Shown piece after piece: positions 8,795 to 16,582 of a stretch of 64,000 nucleotides of DNA. The notes under the pieces are model-generated. The model ran no database searches and had not been told where the DNA came from. It worked only from the letters and a program-made list of their open reading frames with translations. The first letter of the stretch is position 1. Every line of letters begins with the position of its first letter. The DNA comes from Fuscovulum blasticum DSM 2131 (GTDB lineage: Bacteria > Pseudomonadota > Alphaproteobacteria > Rhodobacterales > Rhodobacteraceae): assembly GCF_003034965.1 (NCBI RefSeq), contig NZ_PZKE01000004.1:124001-188000 (forward strand), in the 5' to 3' direction. A program made the translations under genes and the position numbers.

Positions 8795-10011
8795 CCCGCC
8801 TGCCGCGCCATATCGGCCTGCCGCGCGACCAGCCGGTCCGCCAGCTCGCTGCGCCCGCCCGCCCCGGCCACCGCGCGGCGGATCGCGTCCTCGGGCAGCC
8901 GCGTCACCACCGCAATCGCGGCCCGCACCGCCTCGGGCGTCATGTCGCCGAACAGCGCCGCCGCCTGCGGATTGTCCGGGTCGTGCCGCAGCCGGTCGAT
9001 CTCGGACACGCTGTCGCCAAAGGCGCGGCCCTTCGGATCGCCCTGCGCGCGGAACTCCAGCGCGCCGCCCAGATCCAGCGTTGTCACCACGCCCGCCACC
9101 ACGCCCTGATTGTCGCCGCCAAACCCCGCCGCATCCCAGTTCGCCAGCCAGGCATGGACCCCCAGCCAGCCCTGCGCCTGCCGCCGCTCGGCTTCGGAAA
9201 ACTGCGCGATATGGCGCTTGTCCAGCGGGACGAACACCGTGGCCACCTCGCAGGGATCGCGCGTCGCCACATAGGTCAGCACCGGCGCCCCCGCCAGCCG
9301 GTAGAGCCGCGCCGCAATCCGTTCGTTGCGCGCCAGCGCCGCCGTTTCCACCTGCTTGACGTAATAGCGCTGCCCCGCTGCATCCTGGAACACGCCGCCC
9401 GGCGTGCTGCCCAGCCGCGCGCCCACCCGGTGCAGCGCCGCCGTGTCCAGCACCCTGTCGTCCAGCGCCACCGTCCGCCGCACCAGCGCCAGTTGCGCCG
9501 GCGTTTCAATCGCGCCGGGCCGCGCCTTGCGCACCAGGCGGATCGCCTCGCCCGGCTCCATCCCCAGTTCGGCCAGCAGCCGCGCCGCCGTCATACCGGC
9601 CCGGCCCAGCCCACCCCGGCAATGCAGCACCACATCTGCCCCGCCTCGCAGCAGCGCGCGGATTTCGGGGCCGTGCTGCGCCCAGTCGGCCTCGAACCCC
9701 TCGGTCGGCACCGAATAATCGGCCACCGGCAGATGCCGCCAGTCCATCCCGCGCTGCCGCACCCCTGCGCCCAGATCGGGCACCCGCAGCGCCACCAGCT
9801 CGGCCGGTTCCACCAGCGTCAGCACCAGCCGCGCACCCCAGGCGGCGATCGCATCCAGATCGGCCGCCAGATCGCGCGCCCAGGCCCCGCTGGCCGCCGC
9901 CAGATCGTGCTTGCCCGGACAGAAGGTGATGCCGATCCGCCCCATTTCCGGGGCGGCCCGCACCTCGGCAATTTGCAGCGGATGGGTCTGGCTGGTGCGG
10001 GGGGCGGCCAT
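8791..10011 (-). CDS. CDKN3-like protein phosphatase fused to a kinase-fold-like domain
   Basis: A 406-residue protein. The N-terminal half resembles CDKN3/dual-specificity phosphatases, with the catalytic P-loop HCRGGLGRAG (Cys131, Arg137 in the CX5R pattern). The C-terminal half has YYVKQVETAALARNE, then LANWDAAGFGGDNQGV and TLDLGGAL, reminiscent of the catalytic Asp/Asn and metal-binding Asp of small phosphotransferase (HipA/actin-fragmin-kinase-like) domains. The phosphatase part is a confident call; the kinase-like part is inference. ATG 10011 is preferred; a TTG at 10026 after GGGGAA is possible. The gene is convergent with draG and overlaps it by 4 bases, suggesting a link to nitrogenase regulation or simply compact packing. 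Confidence 0.7.
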   Translation of the reverse strand: MAAPRTSQTHPLQIAEVRAAPEMGRIGITFCPGKHDLAAASGAWARDLAADLDAIAAWGARLVLTLVEPAELVALRVPDLGAGVRQRGMDWRHLPVADYSVPTEGFEADWAQHGPEIRALLRGGADVVLHCRGGLGRAGMTAARLLAELGMEPGEAIRLVRKARPGAIETPAQLALVRRTVALDDRVLDTAALHRVGARLGSTPGGVFQDAAGQRYYVKQVETAALARNERIAARLYRLAGAPVLTYVATRDPCEVATVFVPLDKRHIAQFSEAERRQAQGWLGVHAWLANWDAAGFGGDNQGVVAGVVTTLDLGGALEFRAQGDPKGRAFGDSVSEIDRLRHDPDNPQAAALFGDMTPEAVRAAIAVVTRLPEDAIRRAVAGAGGRSELADRLVARQADMARQAG

Positions 10012-10077
10012 GCTGTCGTCCTGCAAGGGGTTTCCCCGCAGCCTAGCGCAAGCCCCCGCCCGCCGCCATGCCGCCGG

Positions 10078-11313
10078 TCAGAACGCCAGCGGCCGGTCCC
10101 CCGCCGCGTCATGAATCCGGCTGGGCAGGCCCATGCCGTTCAGCAGGGTGATGAAGGGGCGGGGGTCCAGCTCCTCGACATTGACCATCGTGCCCACGTC
10201 CCACACGCCTTCGGCAATCAGCAGCGCCGCCACCACCGGCGGCACGCCCGCCGTATAGGAAATGCCCTGCGCCCCGGTTTCCGCATAGGCCTCGGCATGA
10301 TCGGCCACGTTGTAGATCGTCAGCTCCACCGGCTTGCCGTCCTTCACGCCCCGCACCACGTCGGCGATGCAGGTCTTGCCGGTATAGGTGGGCGCCAGGC
10401 TGGCCGGGTCGGGCAGCACCGCCTTGACCACCTTCAACGGCACCACTTCCTGCCCCTCGGCCGTCATCACCGGCTTTTCGCTCAGCAGGCCAAGGTTCTT
10501 CAGCACCGTGAACACGTTGATGTAATGGTCGCCGAACCCCATCCAGAACCGCACATCCGCCTGCGGATAGCGGGCCGACAGCGAATGCACCTCGTCATGC
10601 CCGGTCAGATAGGCCTTCTGGTCGCCCACCACCGGCAGCGTCCAGGTCTGGCCCACCTCGAACATGCTGTTCGACTGCCAGCCGCCGTTCTGCCAGCTAT
10701 AGACCGTGCCGGTGAATTCGCGGAAGTTGATCTCGGGGTCGAAGTTGGTGGCGAAATACCGCCCGTGCGACCCGGCGTTGATGTCCACGATGTCGATGCT
10801 GTCGATCCGGTCCAGCATCCCCTCGGCCACCCGCGCCCAGGCGTTCACCACGCCGGGATCAAAGCCGATGCCCAGGATCGCCGTCACGCCCTTCGCCTTG
10901 CAGCGGTCGCGCCGACGCCATTCGTAATTGCCATACCACGGCGGCGTTTCGCACACCTTCGCCGGGTCTTCGTGAATGGCGGTGTCCAGATAGGCCGCCC
11001 CGGTCTCGATGCAGGCTTCCAGCACCGTCATGTTCACGAAGGCGCTGCCGACGTTGATCACGATCTGGCAGCCGGTCTGCCGGATCAGATGCGCCACGGC
11101 GCCGGTGTCCATCGCATCCACCGCATGGGCCCTGAACACGCCCGGCACCTTCATCGCGCCTTTGTCGATCACGCCCGCGATGATGGCTTCGGCCTTTTCC
11201 ACCCGGCGGCTGGCAATGTGCAATTCCCCCAGCCGGTCATTCGCCTGCGCGCATTTATGCGCCACGACCTGCGCCACGCCGCCTGCACCAATGATCAATA
11301 CGTTCCGTTTCAT
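10078..11313 (-). CDS. Carboxynorspermidine/carboxyspermidine dehydrogenase
   Basis: A 411-residue saccharopine-dehydrogenase-like enzyme that reductively condenses aspartate semialdehyde with putrescine (or diaminopropane) to carboxyspermidine (or carboxynorspermidine), the first step of the alternative spermidine route. The N-terminus has the dinucleotide motif IIGAGGVAQVVAHK (6-19). The family segments NVGSAFVNMTVLEAC and GFDPGVVNAWAR are present. ATG 11313 is backed by AGGAGG 7 bases upstream; an open frame continues to 11574 without support. The gene follows nspC by 32 bases, so the pair is one operon that turns amino-acid precursors into polyamine. Confidence 0.9.
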   Translation of the reverse strand: MKRNVLIIGAGGVAQVVAHKCAQANDRLGELHIASRRVEKAEAIIAGVIDKGAMKVPGVFRAHAVDAMDTGAVAHLIRQTGCQIVINVGSAFVNMTVLEACIETGAAYLDTAIHEDPAKVCETPPWYGNYEWRRRDRCKAKGVTAILGIGFDPGVVNAWARVAEGMLDRIDSIDIVDINAGSHGRYFATNFDPEINFREFTGTVYSWQNGGWQSNSMFEVGQTWTLPVVGDQKAYLTGHDEVHSLSARYPQADVRFWMGFGDHYINVFTVLKNLGLLSEKPVMTAEGQEVVPLKVVKAVLPDPASLAPTYTGKTCIADVVRGVKDGKPVELTIYNVADHAEAYAETGAQGISYTAGVPPVVAALLIAEGVWDVGTMVNVEELDPRPFITLLNGMGLPSRIHDAAGDRPLAF

Positions 11314-11345
11314 CGGAAACCTCCTCGGTTCGGGGGAAGGGGGGA

Positions 11346-12440
11346 TCAGCCCAGCGAATCCCGGTAATCGGCATAGCCGAACTCGCGCGCGACGGTCAGG
11401 CTGCCATCCGCTTCGCGGATCACGATCGACGGCATCTTCACGCCGTTGAACCAGTTCTTCTTGACCATCGTATAGCCCGCCGCATCGGCGATGCTCAGCC
11501 GGTCGCCCACCGACAGCGGGTTTACGAACGAAAATTCGCCAAACACATCGCCCGCCAGACAGGACTTGCCGCACACCATATAGGGATAGGGGCCGTCCGT
11601 CTCCATCTTGCCGGGCTGGCGATAGATCAGCAGGTCCAGCATATGCGCTTCCACGCTGGAATCGACAATCGCCAGATCCTTGCCGTTGTTCAGGATGTCC
11701 AGCACCGTCACCTCAAGGCTGGCCGCCCCGGTGATCGCCGCCTCGCCCGGCTCCAGATAGACCTGCACCCCGAAACGGTCCTGAAACGCCTTCAGCCGCG
11801 CCGCCAGCTTTTGCACCGGATAGCCGTCGCCGGTGAAATGGATGCCGCCACCAAGGCTTACCCATTTCAGCCGCTTCAGCAGGCCGCCGAACTCTTCCTC
11901 GATCCGGGCAAGCTGCCGGTCGAACAGATCGAAATCAGCATTTTCGCAGTTGTAATGGATCATGAAGCCGGAAATCCGGTCCATCACCCGCTCGATCCTG
12001 GTCGCGTCCCATTCGCCCAGCCGTGAATACTGCCGCGCCGGATCAGCCAGGTCGAAGCCGCTGGTTGAAAACCGCGGGTTCAGCCGAAGCCCCCGCGCAA
12101 TCTGCGCCGACTGGTTGTCGAACCGCTCCATCTGGCTGATCGAGTTGAAGATGATCTTGTCGGCATAGCCGACCGCTTCCGCGATCTCATGGTCGGCCCA
12201 GCCCACCGAATAGGCATGGGTCTCCAGCCCGAACTTCTCGCGCCCCAGCCGCAGCTCATACAGGCTGGAACTGGTGGTGCCGTCCATGTGCTGCCGCATC
12301 TGGTCGAACACGCCCCAAGTGGCAAAGCATTTCAGCGCCAGCAGGCATTTCACGCCCGAGGCCGCGCGCAGCTCGTCCATCACCGCCATGTTGCGGGCCA
12401 GCCGCGTGCGGTCGATCAGGTAATAGGGCGTCTGGATCAT
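11346..12440 (-). CDS. nspC: Carboxynorspermidine decarboxylase NspC
   Basis: A 364-residue PLP enzyme of the alanine racemase/ornithine decarboxylase fold III group that decarboxylates carboxy(nor)spermidine to (nor)spermidine. The PLP lysine is expected at Lys37 in CLLALKCFATWGVFD. Other features are SLGGGIHFTGDGYP, the glycine-rich phosphate-binding loop, LEPGEA, and CGKSCLAGDVFGE with the active-site Cys/Asp across the dimer interface. It is transcribed first in the polyamine operon. The upstream region carries an array of five 11-bp repeats (12551-12605), so expression is probably controlled by a direct-repeat-binding regulator. Which of spermidine or norspermidine it makes cannot be settled from sequence. 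Confidence 0.92.
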   Translation of the reverse strand: MIQTPYYLIDRTRLARNMAVMDELRAASGVKCLLALKCFATWGVFDQMRQHMDGTTSSSLYELRLGREKFGLETHAYSVGWADHEIAEAVGYADKIIFNSISQMERFDNQSAQIARGLRLNPRFSTSGFDLADPARQYSRLGEWDATRIERVMDRISGFMIHYNCENADFDLFDRQLARIEEEFGGLLKRLKWVSLGGGIHFTGDGYPVQKLAARLKAFQDRFGVQVYLEPGEAAITGAASLEVTVLDILNNGKDLAIVDSSVEAHMLDLLIYRQPGKMETDGPYPYMVCGKSCLAGDVFGEFSFVNPLSVGDRLSIADAAGYTMVKKNWFNGVKMPSIVIREADGSLTVAREFGYADYRDSLG

Positions 12441-12550
12441 CGAATCCCCCAGGGGCAGCAAGGGACCAAAAACACGAAGCGCGGTCTCTAAGGCCCCCAC
12501 CCCCCCTATGCAAGCCCCATGACGGCCGCATGACAGGGGCAGGGGGACAG

Positions 12551-12605
12551 GCATACGTCAAGCATACGCGAAACATACGCCGCGCAGACGCGATGCAGAC
12601 GCAGA
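12551..12605. repeat. Five tandem 11-bp repeats in the nspC promoter region
   Basis: Units start at 12551, 12562, 12573, 12584 and 12595: GCATACGTCAA, GCATACGCGAA, ACATACGCCGC, GCAGACGCGAT and GCAGACGCAGA. The core is (G/A)CA(T/G)ACG plus a 4-base spacer, repeated exactly every 11 bases, close to one helical turn. This is the geometry of OmpR/PhoB-type operator boxes (7-base half-sites, 4-base spacers). The array lies 111-165 bases before the nspC start and just past the 3' end of a gene for a PhoB-type winged-helix membrane protein. Confidence 0.8.
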
Positions 12606-12607
12606 TT

Positions 12608-12623
12608 TCTGACCGATTTCAGA
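12608..12623. promoter_or_regulatory. Short palindrome beside the 11-bp repeat array
   Basis: TCTGA and TCAGA are separated by 6 bases. The site sits 3 bases beyond the repeat array, in the gap between the winged-helix gene and nspC. It may be part of the same control region or a chance match. Confidence 0.3.
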
Positions 12624-12643
12624 GCCTTGACCCGTTTCTCGGA

Positions 12644-13348
12644 TCAGATCATGCGAATGGTCTCCTTCCCCACCGCCAGCACATACCCGCGCCGCGCGAT
12701 GGTCTTGACCAGCAGTTCGGATACCAACTGGTTGCCCAGCGTATCGCGCAGCCGCTTGACCCGCGTCGCCCCTGCCGCCTCGTCGCAATCGGCCTCGGAC
12801 CGGCCGCTGATCACCGCCTCGATCTGCGCCCCGGTCAGCACCTCGTCATCCATCCGCGCCTCGGCCAGAACGCTCAGGGTTTCCAGCGCGGCCTCGGTCA
12901 ACTGGAACTCCAGATCGTTGATGTAAACCGCCCGCGCCTCACGCGAAATCATCAGGCTGGCCACCTGGATACCGCTGCGCTGAATGGCCGAAATGCGGCG
13001 GTTCAGCACGATGATCGTCACCAGAAACACCAGCGCGGCAATCAGAAGCGCGGTGGAAAACACCAGCAGCACAAAGATCACCATGCGATAGCTGGTCAGC
13101 ACCTCGGAGAAAGCCGTGCCGGATTGTGCCAGTATTTCCAAAAGCTTGATCTCGGCGCCCGACCGCAGATCGTTGTTTTCCACAAAGATCCGCTCGACCC
13201 GCGCGTTGAAGGCATTGGCGTCGGGCAGGTTCAGGAACAGGAACAGCGCCGCCCCGAACAGGATCACGACAATGGCCGCGATGCCAAAGCCGACAACGCG
13301 GTTTCCCTGTTTCAGGCTGTCAATAGCGAAGGAAGTAGGCGCCGGCAC
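12644..13348 (-). CDS. Membrane protein with C-terminal OmpR/PhoB-type winged helix
   Basis: A 234-residue protein with two hydrophobic segments (about residues 18-41 and 89-115), a loop of about 47 residues between them (DANAFNARVERIFVENNDL), and a C-terminal winged-helix domain (about 142-228: FQLTEAALETLSVLAEA, RVKRLRDTLG, TIARRGYVLAV). With both termini in the cytoplasm the loop would be periplasmic, a ToxR/CadC-like plan with the domain order reversed. GTG 13348, preceded by AAAGGAAAG, is the likely start, giving a 29-base overlap with the upstream small secreted-protein gene; an ATG at 13396 lies deeper in that gene. It probably controls genes nearby, perhaps through the phased repeats beside it. 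The signal it senses is unknown. Confidence 0.7.
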   Translation of the reverse strand: MPAPTSFAIDSLKQGNRVVGFGIAAIVVILFGAALFLFLNLPDANAFNARVERIFVENNDLRSGAEIKLLEILAQSGTAFSEVLTSYRMVIFVLLVFSTALLIAALVFLVTIIVLNRRISAIQRSGIQVASLMISREARAVYINDLEFQLTEAALETLSVLAEARMDDEVLTGAQIEAVISGRSEADCDEAAGATRVKRLRDTLGNQLVSELLVKTIARRGYVLAVGKETIRMI

Positions 13349-13610
13349 TGGCTTTCCTTTCGTCCAGACCTTCCGGCCCGAAAGTGGACAGAACATTCAG
13401 CAGCGTCCAGCCGTCCCCGGCCAGCCGTGGCGCCAGTTCGCCGGCGGCGGCCTTCGGGCTGCAATTGGCGTCGCTGACCCGCGCCACGCCATAATGCAGT
13501 TGCAGCGGGGCATCCTTCTTGGCCTTGTAATCGGCATAGCACTCGGCCGCTGCCGGCCCGGCAAGGGTCAGCGCCAGCAGGGCTGCCGCGGCCAGAATCA
13601 GTCTTGTCAT
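13320..13610 (-). CDS. Small secreted protein of unknown function
   Basis: A 96-residue protein with a clear Sec signal peptide (RLILAAAALLALTLAGPAAA, cleavage after about residue 22). The mature part, about 74 residues, has two Cys residues (ECYADYK and DANCSPK) that could form one disulfide in the periplasm. GGAG lies 7 bases before the ATG. It is first in a two-gene operon with the winged-helix membrane protein, whose likely start lies inside this gene. A periplasmic partner or sensor subunit for that membrane protein is a reasonable guess. I recognise no domain. Confidence 0.7.
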   Translation of the reverse strand: MTRLILAAAALLALTLAGPAAAECYADYKAKKDAPLQLHYGVARVSDANCSPKAAAGELAPRLAGDGWTLLNVLSTFGPEGLDERKASAGAYFLRY

Positions 13611-13696
13611 GTCTCGCTCCGTGATGGAGGGCCGTCGTCTCCCCCACTCTGCGCGCCCCGCCCCCGATATTCAATAACAGCGCCGCGGATCTGGCG

Positions 13697-13709
13697 GTTA
13701 TCTGATAAC
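13697..13709. promoter_or_regulatory. 13-bp palindrome GTTATCTGATAAC
   Basis: A perfect palindrome around one central base, in the 291-base gap between the small secreted-protein gene (start 13610, leftward) and the protease gene (start 13902, rightward). It could be an operator for either. No other clear signal is seen in this gap. Confidence 0.3.
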
Positions 13710-13901
13710 GCAATGGATTCATTGCCATCCATCTTGCCGCTCTCCGGGGGAATCGGGCGCCTTGGCCCGCGCTCCCTGCGGATAACGGCCCCGGCTCCCA
13801 AGGCGTGTTGCGCATCTTGGCGGTCTGTCGGAAGATAAATCTGCGATCAGTGTTTTGTCTTTGTGCTACCCTTATTCAATCACAATGACAGGACGACTGT
13901 G

Positions 13902-15809
13902 ATGGCCGTCGAAATTGTTGACCCCGGATCGACCGAACTCATCCATCTTGCCTCGGTCGATGTGAAATTCTCGGGCGCCCATATCGGCGGCGGGATCTAT
14001 TTCAGCGCCAACCACAACCCCACGCCCGGCGGCACCAACACCGCGATTCCGCAGCGAAGCCTGGACGGCCAGGTCGAGCAGCACGCCACCACGGAATACG
14101 ATTACACGCTGCCTTTCGGCGGCGCCCCCTGGGACGCCTATCGGGAAGACACCGACAACAACGGAACCCTTGATTACGTCAAGGCAGGCTTCGACATGAG
14201 CCTTCACGTCGGCGCCCGCCTTTCCAGCACAGGACAGTTCTATAACGGTCCGGCGGTTCCGCTGCTGATCGCCAACGATCCGAACGATCTGTTCGGAACG
14301 GTCACCATCACCGGCTATCCGTCGGCAGCCAATTCGCTGAATGGTTTGGGCGGCGTTCTTCACCAGACGACCGGAACGCTTGCCGCCGGACAGTCGATTT
14401 ACACAGGCGAAAATGCCTATGTAGAACAGGATGTTGGTGGTGACATCGGGGGTTATTTCACCATTGACGGTGCCGAAGCCCTGGGCGGCATGAGTGGCGG
14501 CGGAACCTTTCTGGACTATGATGCCGATGGGGATGGCGTGACGGAAACCTACCTGATCGGCGCGGTCGCCCGGGGCGGCGTTGCGTTTGATGAGAATGGT
14601 CAGATCGTCGGGACGTTTGTCCAATCCACCTCGTTCTCGCCGCATTACGCGGACCTGGCCGCCACGATCCAGTCGCTGACCGGTGATGATGCCCGGACGG
14701 CGGATGACTTTCCCCGCATGACGCTGCTGTCGGCGCAGACGGCCGGATCAACGCTGACAACCGTGCAGGGCCAGTTCTTCCACGAGGACATCTACGGCGG
14801 GGTCAACGACGATGCGCTTTTTGGCGGTGGCGGCGATGACCGGATCTTTGGCGGGGTTGGCGCCGACCTTGTCAGCGGCGGCGCCGGCAATGACACGCTG
14901 ACAGGTGGCGCCGGCGCAGACTGGTTTGCGGCAGACAGCTTTGCATCGGGCGGGAACGACGTGATCGCCGATTTCGATGGTGCCGGCGGCGATGTGATCG
15001 ACCTGAGCAGCTATTTCCAGACGCTTGACGATGTCGTCGCCGCCGCGACGGAAACGCCGGATGGTTCGATCCTGATCGCGCTGCCCCCGTCGGCGGGCGG
15101 GGGAACCGTGCAGGTGTTGAATACGTCGATTGCCGACCTGAACGCCGTCAATCTTAACGTGATCTGCTTCGCCGCAGGCACCCTTATCCTGACAGCGCAA
15201 GGCGAGGTGCCGGTTGAAGATCTGGTTCCGGGGGATGAGATCATCACCCGTTCCGGTGCCTCAAGATGCCTGAAGGCGGTCAATACGCGGGTTCTGGGCG
15301 ATCTTGAGCTGACGCTTCGCCCGAACCTCTGGCCGGTCGTCATTGCCAGAAACGCCCTTGGCCCCGATGTGCCCAGCCGAAACCTGCGCGTGTCGCCCCA
15401 GCACAGGGTTCTTGTGAACAGCAGGATCGCGCATCATATGGGGCATGACGATGTTCTTGTTTCCGCAAAAAGCCTTCTGGGCGTACCGGGCATCACCCAG
15501 CCCCGTCCCGAAACTGGCTGCACCTATGTGCACCTGGTCTTTGATCGCCATGAAGTCATCAAGTCGGATGGTTGCTGGAGTGAAAGCCTGTTTCCGGGCG
15601 CCCAGGCCTTTCTGAGCCTGCCCCGGTCTGTGCGTGAGGAGTATGAAGAGATCTTCGGAAATCCAGCCGGCCACAGGCCGGCCGCCACGATCTTCAAGGG
15701 CCACAAGGCCAGGGCGCTGATCCGCCGCCACCTCCGAAACGGCGTGGCGCTCCAGACAGCGGCCCCGCAAACGGCGCGCTGTCAGGGCCAGGCCGGTGCA
15801 AGGGCCTGA
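13902..15809 (+). CDS. Exported trypsin-like protease with RTX repeats and a Hint domain
   Basis: A 635-residue modular protein with three parts. Residues 1-260 look like a chymotrypsin-fold serine protease with a plausible triad His38 (FSANHNP), Asp98 (GFDMSLHV) and Ser198 (GMSGGG). Residues about 299-342 hold calcium-binding RTX nonapeptides (FGGGGDDRIFGG, SGGAGNDTLTGG). From Cys422 (CFAAGTLI) runs a Hint_2 domain, typical of Rhodobacterales exoproteins. No signal peptide is seen, as expected for type I secretion, though no secretion ATPase is nearby. ATG 13902 follows AGGA by 8 bases. Self-cleavage at the Hint junction and protease activity are both inference. Confidence 0.75.
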   Translation: MAVEIVDPGSTELIHLASVDVKFSGAHIGGGIYFSANHNPTPGGTNTAIPQRSLDGQVEQHATTEYDYTLPFGGAPWDAYREDTDNNGTLDYVKAGFDMSLHVGARLSSTGQFYNGPAVPLLIANDPNDLFGTVTITGYPSAANSLNGLGGVLHQTTGTLAAGQSIYTGENAYVEQDVGGDIGGYFTIDGAEALGGMSGGGTFLDYDADGDGVTETYLIGAVARGGVAFDENGQIVGTFVQSTSFSPHYADLAATIQSLTGDDARTADDFPRMTLLSAQTAGSTLTTVQGQFFHEDIYGGVNDDALFGGGGDDRIFGGVGADLVSGGAGNDTLTGGAGADWFAADSFASGGNDVIADFDGAGGDVIDLSSYFQTLDDVVAAATETPDGSILIALPPSAGGGTVQVLNTSIADLNAVNLNVICFAAGTLILTAQGEVPVEDLVPGDEIITRSGASRCLKAVNTRVLGDLELTLRPNLWPVVIARNALGPDVPSRNLRVSPQHRVLVNSRIAHHMGHDDVLVSAKSLLGVPGITQPRPETGCTYVHLVFDRHEVIKSDGCWSESLFPGAQAFLSLPRSVREEYEEIFGNPAGHRPAATIFKGHKARALIRRHLRNGVALQTAAPQTARCQGQAGARA

Positions 15810-15858
15810 CCCAAGGGCGGGGCGGATGGCCGGCGCAGGTCTTGGAGGCGGCCGATCT

Positions 15859-16578
15859 TCAGACGCTGACCCCGAAGATGCGGCCGACGCCGGCGGTTAT
15901 GGCCATGGCCGCCGCCCCCCAGAACAGCACGCGGGCGGTGGCACGCAGCTTGGGCGCGCCCCCCGCCTGCGCCCCAAGGGCCCCCAGTCCCGCAAGGCAA
16001 AGCAGCGTTGTGACGACCACGACAGGAATGATCTTGTCGGCGGGCGCAAGAACGGCCGCGATCAAGGGCAGGGCGGCCGCCACCGTGAAAGTCAGTCCCG
16101 AGGCAAAGGCGGCCTGAAGGGGGTTGGCCGCGTGAACCTCTGACAACCCAAGTTCGTCCCGCACATGGGCGCCAAGCGCATCGTTCTGCGTCAGTTCCCG
16201 CGCCACCAGCGCGGCGGTTTCCGCCGACAGCCCGCGGGATTGATAGATCGAGGCCAGTTCCGCAAGTTCTGCCTCGGGCGTGTCGATCAGGGCCTGCTGT
16301 TCGCGGGCGATGTCGGCGCGTTCGATGTCGGATTGTGAACTGACAGAGACATACTCGCCCGCGGCCATCGACATGGCGCCGGCTGCCAGCCCGGCCATTC
16401 CGGCAACCAGAACGGCGCCGGGGCTTGGGTCGGCGGCGGCGACGCCGACGATCAGCGAGGATACCGAAACGATGCCGTCATTGGCCCCCAGAACGGCAGC
16501 CCGCAGCCAGCCTGTGCGGTTGATGAAATGCAGCTCTTCGTGGGCGGATTTGTATGGAAGGGTCATCTTTGATTCCAT
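15859..16578 (-). CDS. VIT1/CCC1-family membrane protein
   Basis: A 239-residue integral membrane protein of the vacuolar iron transporter family, which in eukaryotes moves Fe2+/Mn2+ across membranes. The family signature GWLRAAVLGANDGIVSVSSL (23-42) is intact, followed by GMAGLAAGAMSMAAGEYVSVSSQ. A cytoplasmic loop with many acidic residues (metal-binding domain) covers about residues 85-150, and three hydrophobic segments end the protein. ATG 16578 is taken; ATG 16566 is also possible, with neither well supported by a Shine-Dalgarno site. It lies 4 bases downstream of the sensor kinase gene, so it may be part of that operon and respond to a metal signal. Confidence 0.87.
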   Translation of the reverse strand: MESKMTLPYKSAHEELHFINRTGWLRAAVLGANDGIVSVSSLIVGVAAADPSPGAVLVAGMAGLAAGAMSMAAGEYVSVSSQSDIERADIAREQQALIDTPEAELAELASIYQSRGLSAETAALVARELTQNDALGAHVRDELGLSEVHAANPLQAAFASGLTFTVAAALPLIAAVLAPADKIIPVVVVTTLLCLAGLGALGAQAGGAPKLRATARVLFWGAAAMAITAGVGRIFGVSV

Positions 16579-16582
16579 CGGT

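Noticed and set aside
12551-12605. CRISPR array or replication iterons
   Set aside because: Units are only 11 bp with 4-base variable parts, there are no spacers of CRISPR length, and no rep gene is nearby.
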